DNA from: Neobittarella massiliensis (ex Bilen et al. 2018) | GTDB lineage: Bacteria > Bacillota > Clostridia > Oscillospirales > Ruminococcaceae | DNA: 64,000 nucleotides | Direction: 5' to 3' | Assembly: GCF_900289145.1 (NCBI RefSeq) | Contig: NZ_OKQO01000010.1 | Coordinates: 20,718 to 84,717 of the forward strand | In this document: positions 59,432 through 64,000 of the stretch, in pieces | How positions within the stretch are numbered: the stretch's first letter is position 1 | How the letters are laid out: every line of letters begins with the position of its first letter | Translations under genes and position numbers: made by a program | The notes under the pieces: model-generated | The model's input: the letters and a program-made list of their open reading frames with translations, nothing else | The model's database searches: none | Told to the model about the DNA's origin: nothing

Positions 59432-61390
59432 ATGATGGAAAAAGTGGTGGGGGTGCTGGCCCATGTCGACGCGGGCAAGACCACCCTGTGTGAGGGGCTG
59501 CTCTACGCCGCCGGGGCGCTGCGCCGGCGCGGTCGGGTGGACCACCAAAACGCCTTTTTAGACTGCGATGAGCAGGAGCGCCGGCGCGGTATCACCATAT
59601 TTTCCGGCCAGGCCCAGTTTTCGTGGCAGGGCCAGCACTTCACGCTGGTCGACACCCCCGGCCACACCGACTTCGCCGCCGAGACCGAGCGGGCGCTGGC
59701 GGTGCTCGACTGCGCGGTGGTGCTCGTCGACTGCACCGCCGGCATTCAGGGGCACACCCGCACGCTGTGCCGGCTGCTGCAAAAATACCGGCTGCCCACC
59801 TTTTACTTTTTAAACAAGTGCGACCGGCCGGGGGCCGACCCCCAGGCGGTGCGGGCGGCGCTGCAGCAGGCCTTTGGCGGGGCGGTGGTCGACTGCACCA
59901 GCCTGGCCGCCGACGGCGCGCTGAGCGAGACTGCCCGCGAGGAGCTGGCGGCGCTGGATGAACAGCTGATGGAGCGCTACTTTGACGGCACCGCCACCGG
60001 CGACGACTTTTTGCGCGCCGCCCGGCAGCTGGCAGAGAGCCGGGCGCTGCGACCCTGCTTTTGCGGCAGCGCGCTGCAGGGCACGGGTATCGAGCCGCTG
60101 CTGCACGGGCTGGCGCTGCTGTTTACCACCAGCTACAACGAGAGCGCCCCGCTGGGCGGCCGGGTGCAAAAGGTGCGCTGCGACCCCACCCGCGGCCAGC
60201 TGACCTTCATCAAGCTCTTGAGCGGCACGCTGCGGCCCCGGCAGCCCCTGTACCTGCACACCGCCCACGGCGAGTTCGAGGAAAAATGCGGAGAGCTGCG
60301 GCTATTCAGCGGCGAAAAGTCGCACAGTGTACCGCAGGCCACCGCCGGGCAGCTGGTGGCGGTGACCGGCCTGCACCGGGCCGGGCCGGGCGACGGTGTC
60401 GGCTGGGCGGCCGACACGTTGGCCCCCACCGTGACCCCGGCGCTGCAGGTAGCGGTGCTGCCGCAAGACGGGCTGCCGCTGGTAAGAGCCGCCGAGCTGT
60501 GCCGCCTGCTGGAACGGGAGGACCCGCTGCTGGGGGTGCAGTACAGCCCCCAGCTGGAACAGCTGCAGCTGCAGATCATGGGCCCCATCCAGCTGGAGGT
60601 GCTGGCCGGGCAGCTCAGCACGCGCTTTGGCGCCCGGGTGGCGTTTGGCCCCTGCCGGGTACTGTACCGCGAGACCATAAAAAACACGGTGGTCGGCTAC
60701 GGCCACTTTGAGCCGCTGCGCCACTACGCCGAGGTACACCTGCGCCTGGCCCCCGGGGCGCCGGGCAGCGGGATCACCTTCGAGAGCGCCTGCCCGCTGG
60801 ATCTGCTGGACAAAAACTACCAGAACCTGGTGCGCACCCACGTTTTTGAGCGCACCCACAAAGGCGTGCTCACCGGCTCGCCGCTGTGCGACGTGCATAT
60901 CACCTTGCTGCGGGGGCGGGCCCACCTCAAGCACACCGAGGGGGGCGATTTTCGCGAGGCCACCTACCGGGCTATCCGCCAGGGGCTGGAGCAGGCCGAG
61001 AGCGTTCTGCTGGAGCCGGTATACCGCTTTACCGCCCAGCTGCCGGCCGCACACCTGGGCCGCCTGCTGGCCGACGTGCAAAAGGTGGGAGGCAGCTTTT
61101 TGCCGCCCGAGACCGCCGGCGGCGACGCGCAGGTACAGGGGCTGTGCCCGGTGGCCGGGTTTATGGATTACCCGCCGCAGCTGGCGGCCTACACCAGCGG
61201 CCAGGGCAGCATGAGCTTACAGGTAGACAGTTACCGCCCCGTACCCGATCCCGGCCCCATCATCGACGCCATCGGCTACGACAAGGTGCGCGATACCGAG
61301 AACACCTCCGACTCGATCTTCTGTGCCAAAGGCGCCGGCTATGCTGTAAAGTGGGACCAGGTGCCGGCCATGATACACATAAAAGATTGA
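59432..61390 (+). CDS. TetM/TetO-type ribosomal protection GTPase (divergent)
   Basis: 652 aa EF-G-like GTPase of the tetracycline ribosomal protection group. G1 VLAHVDAGKTTLCEG near residue 8, G2 ERRRGITIFSG near 50, G3 LVDTPGHTDFAAE near 72, G4 FLNKCDRPGADP near 128. Domains II-V follow, with LDKNYQNLVRTHVFERTH near 465 and VQKVGGSFLPPE near 550 and the C-terminal NTSDSIFCAKGAGYAVKWDQV. Length is like TetM (639-660), but the GC-rich sequence looks native rather than horizontally acquired, so it is probably a chromosomal paralogue; resistance cannot be inferred. ATG at 59432 with GGGAGGAG 9 nt upstream. Confidence 0.88.
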   Translation: MMEKVVGVLAHVDAGKTTLCEGLLYAAGALRRRGRVDHQNAFLDCDEQERRRGITIFSGQAQFSWQGQHFTLVDTPGHTDFAAETERALAVLDCAVVLVDCTAGIQGHTRTLCRLLQKYRLPTFYFLNKCDRPGADPQAVRAALQQAFGGAVVDCTSLAADGALSETAREELAALDEQLMERYFDGTATGDDFLRAARQLAESRALRPCFCGSALQGTGIEPLLHGLALLFTTSYNESAPLGGRVQKVRCDPTRGQLTFIKLLSGTLRPRQPLYLHTAHGEFEEKCGELRLFSGEKSHSVPQATAGQLVAVTGLHRAGPGDGVGWAADTLAPTVTPALQVAVLPQDGLPLVRAAELCRLLEREDPLLGVQYSPQLEQLQLQIMGPIQLEVLAGQLSTRFGARVAFGPCRVLYRETIKNTVVGYGHFEPLRHYAEVHLRLAPGAPGSGITFESACPLDLLDKNYQNLVRTHVFERTHKGVLTGSPLCDVHITLLRGRAHLKHTEGGDFREATYRAIRQGLEQAESVLLEPVYRFTAQLPAAHLGRLLADVQKVGGSFLPPETAGGDAQVQGLCPVAGFMDYPPQLAAYTSGQGSMSLQVDSYRPVPDPGPIIDAIGYDKVRDTENTSDSIFCAKGAGYAVKWDQVPAMIHIKD

Positions 61391-61423
61391 CCGCCGCCAG
61401 TACCCGAGAGAGAGCGAGAAAAA

Positions 61424-61457
61424 AGAGAGCCGCGGCATGGGCCGCAGCTCTCTTTTT
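61424..61457. terminator. Bidirectional terminator between TetM-like gene and bioY
   Basis: 13-bp stem AGAGAGCCGCGGC/GCCGCAGCTCTCT (61424-61436, 61441-61453, one mismatch), 4-nt loop, TTTTT on the plus strand and TTTTTT on the minus strand. Confidence 0.9.
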
Positions 61458-61482
61458 ACGATCGGGCGCCGGGGGTGACCGC

Positions 61483-62046
61483 TCACTGTCCGGTGCGGGC
61501 CAGCAGCGGCCGCAGCCGGCAGACGAGCAGGGTGGCCACGGCGATCTTCAGCGCGTCGCCGGCCAAAAACGGGATGACGCAGACTGTCAGTGCGTACCAC
61601 AGCCCGGCGCCGGTGACCGCCAAGAACCAGGCGGTGCCCAGCGTATAGCAGGCGGCGAGCCCAGCCGCCATAGCGAGCACCACCACCGGCACCCGCAGCT
61701 TGCCATTTTCTCTCACGGCCAGGTGGCCGACGAGCAGCCCGGTGAGCCAGGCGGCGGCGATATAGCCCACGATGTAGCCGCCGGTGGGGCCCACCACCAC
61801 GCCCGGCCCGCCCGAAAAGCCCGAGAATACCGGCACCCCCAGCAGGCCCACCAGCAGGTACACCGTTTGGCTCACGGCGCCGGCGCCGGCCCCCAACAGG
61901 CCGCCGGCCACGAACACCGGCAGCATGGCCAGATTGATGGGCACCGGCCCGATGGGGATAGCCACCTGGGCGCACACGGCGGTAATGGCGGCCATCATGG
62001 CGCAGAGCACCAGTTTTTGTACAGAACCTCTTCTCGCAGAAGTCAT
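61483..62046 (-). CDS. bioY: Biotin transporter BioY
   Basis: 187 aa, six hydrophobic segments: LVLCAMMAAITAVCAQVAIPI, INLAMLPVFVAGGLLG, GAVSQTVYLLVGLLGVPVFSGFSGG, GPTGGYIVGYIAAAWLTGLLVG, VPVVVLAMAAGLAACYTLGTAWFLAVTG and ALTVCVIPFLAGDALKIAVATLL. The GPTGGYIVGY and FLAGDALK motifs are diagnostic of BioY, the substrate-binding part of a biotin ECF transporter. ATG at 62046 with GGAG 8 nt upstream; the TTG 18 nt further lies over the ribosome binding region. Two BirA-like operators in its promoter show that it is biotin-regulated. Confidence 0.93.
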   Translation of the reverse strand: MTSARRGSVQKLVLCAMMAAITAVCAQVAIPIGPVPINLAMLPVFVAGGLLGAGAGAVSQTVYLLVGLLGVPVFSGFSGGPGVVVGPTGGYIVGYIAAAWLTGLLVGHLAVRENGKLRVPVVVLAMAAGLAACYTLGTAWFLAVTGAGLWYALTVCVIPFLAGDALKIAVATLLVCRLRPLLARTGQ

Positions 62047-62057
62047 TTCTCTCGCTC

Positions 62058-62089
62058 CTGTCAACCTAAATTTTATAACTGGTAAACAA
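62058..62089 (-). promoter_or_regulatory. BirA-like operator 1 of bioY
   Basis: Minus strand TTGTTTACC (62081-62089), exactly 14 bp, GGTTGACAG (62058-62066); consensus for BirA is TTGTTAACC-N14/15-GGTTAACAA, so the two halves have one and two mismatches. It starts at about the transcription start, just downstream of the -10 box. Confidence 0.72.
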
Positions 62090-62093
62090 GGCT

Positions 62094-62122
62094 AGTATAG
62101 CTGTTGCCGCCGGTATTGTCAA
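62094..62122 (-). promoter_or_regulatory. Promoter of bioY
   Basis: Minus strand TTGACA (62117-62122), 17-bp spacer, TATACT (62094-62099). Confidence 0.82.
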
Positions 62123-62147
62123 CTATATTTTAAACAAAGGTTTACAA
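62116..62147 (-). promoter_or_regulatory. BirA-like operator 2 of bioY
   Basis: Minus strand TTGTAAACC (62139-62147), exactly 14 bp, AGTTGACAA (62116-62124). It covers the -35 box, which is part of its second half-site. Weaker match than operator 1 (one plus two mismatches). Confidence 0.6.
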
Positions 62148-62163
62148 TGCTGTGCGCCGGGGA

Positions 62164-62778
62164 TCAGCGCTCCTCCTGGCCGGTGAGCTTTTGCCACCAC
62201 TCGGCCAGTTTGAATTTTACCTGGATGGTGCCGCCGGGGGCCACCTCTTTGGCGCCGTCCTCGCCGTATACGGTCAGGGTGGTCTGCTCGCTGGCGGTGG
62301 GCACGCACAGCGGCGGGAACATCACGCACCACCAGTTGTGGCCCTCCCCGTCCCCAATGATCACCCGCAGCGCGTCGTAGGTGCCGGCGGGCAGTGTGGC
62401 GGTGTCCTCGTACTCCTTGGCGGCAAAATCCATCTCTACGATCTTGGCCTGCACCGGCAGGTCACAGCCGTTTTGCCGCAGCACCTCGCCGGCGATCTGC
62501 TCGATCTGGGGCAGCTTTTGCCGCAGCGCCTGCAGGGCCTGCTCTTTGCTGGCGGCACCGGCAAACCACTCGTCCGAGCGGGCCAGCAGCTCGTCGCGCA
62601 CCGCCAGCTTCAGGGCCTGGTCGCGCTCGCTGTCGGAGTTTGCCAAGATGTGCAGCCGCACCGTGTTCTGGCGGATGTTCTGCTCGGCGCCCGACTGGGC
62701 GTACACCGCGCTGTACAGGCAACACAGTACCAGCGTCAGGGCCAGCACCCACTCTATTTTACCCGGTCTTCTTTTCAT
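62164..62778 (-). CDS. spoIIR: Stage II sporulation protein R
   Basis: 204 aa, secreted forespore signal that activates the SpoIIGA protease and thus sigma-E in the mother cell. N-terminal signal/anchor IEWVLALTLVLCCLYSAVYA, then VRLHILANSDSERDQALKLAVRDELL near residue 38 (family hallmark), YGEDGAKEVAPGGTIQVKFKLAEWW near the end. ATG at 62778 with GGAG 9 nt upstream. Shows that the host makes endospores. Its 3' end is close to bioY operator 2 but no terminator was seen. Confidence 0.95.
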   Translation of the reverse strand: MKRRPGKIEWVLALTLVLCCLYSAVYAQSGAEQNIRQNTVRLHILANSDSERDQALKLAVRDELLARSDEWFAGAASKEQALQALRQKLPQIEQIAGEVLRQNGCDLPVQAKIVEMDFAAKEYEDTATLPAGTYDALRVIIGDGEGHNWWCVMFPPLCVPTASEQTTLTVYGEDGAKEVAPGGTIQVKFKLAEWWQKLTGQEER

Positions 62779-62891
62779 GGGAAATCGCTCCTTTTTTGAT
62801 CTCGTCGTACCACGAGTATGGGCGGCCATTCCCCGGCGTATGCAGTTTATGTGTGGAAAAATATGGCATGTGGCGCGGCCCCTCTACCCCC

Positions 62892-62920
62892 TTGGCAGCG
62901 CCGCCGGATCACCGTATAAT
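62892..62920 (+). promoter_or_regulatory. Promoter of the small ORF-CD3324 unit
   Basis: Plus strand TTGGCA (62892-62897), 17-bp spacer, TATAAT (62915-62920). Transcript start near 62927, about 70 nt before the 27-codon ORF. Confidence 0.72.
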
Positions 62921-62994
62921 AGAAGTGGTAGACAGGCGGCCCGGTGCCGCCCCATCAGCGGCCGCCCGGCGGCCCCGCCAAAAGGAGACGACTC

Positions 62995-63078
62995 ATGCGG
63001 CCAGAGGACAACAAAAAGCGCGACAACAGCAGCTACCTCCACACGGGGACAGCGCCGGGCGGCGTCTGTGTGGAGTAA
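62995..63078 (+). CDS. 27-aa small ORF ahead of the CD3324-family gene
   Basis: ATG at 62995 with AAAGGAG 8 nt upstream, 27 codons, TAA at 63076-63078. Peptide begins MRPEDNKKRDNSSYLHTG, then a Gly/Pro-containing end with one Cys (APGGVCVE). Polar and charged with no membrane segment, so not a typical toxin or leader; not rich in any one amino acid of an attenuation control peptide. The stop codon is in the loop of the hairpin at 63053-63091, and the CD3324 gene starts 66 nt later. A real short gene or a translated leader of that gene. Strong ribosome binding site is the main support. Confidence 0.5.
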   Translation: MRPEDNKKRDNSSYLHTGTAPGGVCVE

Positions 63079-63091
63079 CTGCCGCCCGGCG
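63053..63091 (+). promoter_or_regulatory. 11-bp perfect hairpin enclosing the small ORF stop
   Basis: Arms 63053-63063 (CGCCGGGCGGC) and 63081-63091 (GCCGCCCGGCG), 17-nt loop holding the UAA at 63076-63078. No U-tract follows, so it would not be a simple terminator. A ribosome finishing the small ORF would cover the stem. Confidence 0.6.
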
Positions 63092-63143
63092 TCGGCCCCT
63101 GCCAGATCCGATATCCACGCAAGAGGCAGGGAGCGCGCAAAAT

Positions 63144-63425
63144 ATGAGAGCTTATCAAAACGCCAAAGATGTGCTGCCGCCGCCGCTGTTGGCGGCGCTG
63201 CAGCAGTATATACAGGGCGGGTACCTGTACGTGCCCGCCACCGGCCGCCGCCCCTGGGGCAGCGGGACCAACACCCGGGCGCTGCTGGCGGCACGGGACC
63301 GGCAGCTGGCGGCGCTGTACCGGCAAGGCACTTCGGTGCGGGCATTGGCGGCGCAGTACGCGCTGTCGGTGCGGGCGGTATCCCGGGCGCTGGAGCGCGC
63401 CGGTCAGCCCCGCGGCGGGCGCTGA
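63144..63425 (+). CDS. CD3324 family protein (helix-turn-helix)
   Basis: 93 aa. MRAYQNAKDVLPPPLLAALQQYIQGGYLYVP at the start matches the CD3324 family (A-K-D-x-L-P ... L-Q-x-Y-I-x-G-x-x-x-Y-V/I-P), then WGSGTNTRALLAARDRQLAALYRQGTSVRALAAQYALSVRAVSRALERAG, an end with a Mor-like helix-turn-helix. Probable DNA-binding regulator of unknown target. ATG at 63144 with AGGGAG about 11 nt upstream. Shares the promoter at 62892 with the 27-aa ORF; terminator at 63453. Confidence 0.85.
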   Translation: MRAYQNAKDVLPPPLLAALQQYIQGGYLYVPATGRRPWGSGTNTRALLAARDRQLAALYRQGTSVRALAAQYALSVRAVSRALERAGQPRGGR

Positions 63426-63452
63426 GCGGCATTCTTTCAGATCGCATCAAAA

Positions 63453-63489
63453 GAGCAGGCGGGGGCAGGGCGGCCCCGCCCGCTCTTTT
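63453..63489 (+). terminator. Terminator of the CD3324 gene
   Basis: GC-rich stem GAGC-x-GGCGGGG with CCCCGCC-x-GCTC (63453-63464, 63474-63485), followed by TTTTG, 28 nt past the stop. Confidence 0.75.
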
Positions 63490-63541
63490 GTGCACCAAAT
63501 ACCGCCGCGGCAAACGGGGCAGCCCGCAGGGCCGCCGGCAG

Positions 63542-63550
63542 TGCTATACT
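63542..63550 (+). promoter_or_regulatory. Extended -10 promoter of the ceramidase-family gene
   Basis: TGCTATACT (TG, one base, TATACT at 63545-63550) 27 nt before the start codon; no clear -35. Confidence 0.5.
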
Positions 63551-63577
63551 GGTCTCAGCACATGACAGGAGGGACTT

Positions 63578-64000
63578 ATGATGACTGCCCACACCCCTAC
63601 CGGCGCCGTGCAGGTGGGTTATGCCGCCGCCGATATCACCCCCACTATGCCGGTACAGCTCATCGGCTTTACCCGGGAGGACGATACTTCCCGCGGCGTG
63701 TTGGAACCCCTGGTCGCCCAGGTGCTGCTGTTTGACCAGGACGGCGACCGCTGCTGCCTGGTAACGCTGGACCTGCTGGGGCTCACCCAGCAGCTGGGCG
63801 ACCGCCTGCGCGACGAGCTGGCCCAGCTGCTGTGCTGCGCGCGCAGCCAGGTGATGCTCTGCTGCAGCCACACCCATTCCGGCCCCGACTGTGCCGCCGC
63901 GCCCGCCTACTACCGCTTTTTGTGCCGTCAGGTATCCGGCGCCGCCCGGGCGGCGCTGCAAGACTTGGCCCCCGCCGCCGGCGCCTGGGCGGTGGTGCGG
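63578..64000 (+). CDS. Neutral/alkaline ceramidase family protein, 5' part
   Basis: Only the first 141 codons are in the window; the gene continues beyond 64000. Features: VGYAAADITPTMPVQLIGF near residue 13 (N-terminal strand of the family), DDTSRGVLEPLVAQVLLFDQDGDRCCLVTLDLLGLTQQL near 37 and VMLCCSHTHSGPDCA near 88, which carries the HTHSGPD zinc motif. The family hydrolyses N-acyl amide bonds such as in ceramide; bacterial relatives may act on other amides. No signal peptide, so it would be cytosolic. ATG at 63578 (another at 63581), AGGAGG 5 nt upstream. Confidence 0.85.
   Translation, partial: MMTAHTPTGAVQVGYAAADITPTMPVQLIGFTREDDTSRGVLEPLVAQVLLFDQDGDRCCLVTLDLLGLTQQLGDRLRDELAQLLCCARSQVMLCCSHTHSGPDCAAAPAYYRFLCRQVSGAARAALQDLAPAAGAWAVVR

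Overview
The window reads as a stretch of chromosome from a GC-rich, spore-forming member of the Firmicutes, most likely a Clostridia lineage close to Oscillospiraceae/Ruminococcaceae. Support: Firmicutes gene order (rdgB-yhbY-nadD-yqeK-LCP-rsfS-leuS; plsX-rnc-radical SAM-smc-ftsY; dprA-topA-trmFO; infC-rpmI-rplT; addB-addA; yqeG...aroQ-pepQ-efp), a sporulation gene (spoIIR), AGGAGG-type ribosome binding sites, frequent GTG and TTG starts, and sigma-A-type promoters (TTGACA/TATAAT-like, 16-18 bp spacing). The genus was not determined. Almost all genes are on the minus strand. There are no tRNA, rRNA, IS or phage genes and no CRISPR array.

Layout. 0.1-10 kb: ATC-hydrolase-like protein, cca and exodeoxyribonuclease III, an ABC-F ATPase, a zinc-ribbon membrane protein (plus), a BTAD regulator with a GGDEF-like tail, an M20 peptidase, a 58-aa orphan gene, a DUF6809-like gene (plus). 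9.5-15.6 kb: a MarR/cyclase/PNPOx-like operon, then a probable catabolic locus with two paralogous amidohydrolases, a DUF6506 protein and a multi-pass permease. 15.6-16.6 kb: non-coding, with a ~40-bp degenerate tandem repeat. 16.6-23 kb: gtrA-like, GrpB-like, then the yqeG-to-CD1247 operon (DNA repair, aroQ, Xaa-Pro peptidase, efp). 23-26 kb: a secreted, wall-anchored surface protein behind a ~480-nt structured leader with a perfect consensus promoter; rpsU. 26-32.5 kb: the leuS-rdgB operon. 32.6-33.7 kb: a 110-bp tandem repeat array. 33.7-46.5 kb: ftsY, smc, radical SAM, rnc, plsX, trmFO, topA, dprA, SpoU methyltransferase. 46.5-48 kb: a second large array (115-bp and ~154-bp units). 48-57.4 kb: rplT/rpmI/infC with leader, rlmA, addA, addB. 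57.6-64 kb: PNPOx-like protein, PfkB kinase, TetM-like GTPase (plus), bioY with two BirA-like operators, spoIIR, a 27-codon ORF plus CD3324-family gene (plus), and the start of a ceramidase-family gene (plus).

Most genes are ordinary housekeeping genes. What family knowledge does not explain: three unrelated tandem-repeat arrays, each in the gap between one transcription unit and the next; the promoter-driven structured leader before the surface protein; the double BirA-like site at bioY; and the small ORF whose stop codon lies in the loop of a perfect hairpin. All promoter, terminator and fold calls were made by eye.
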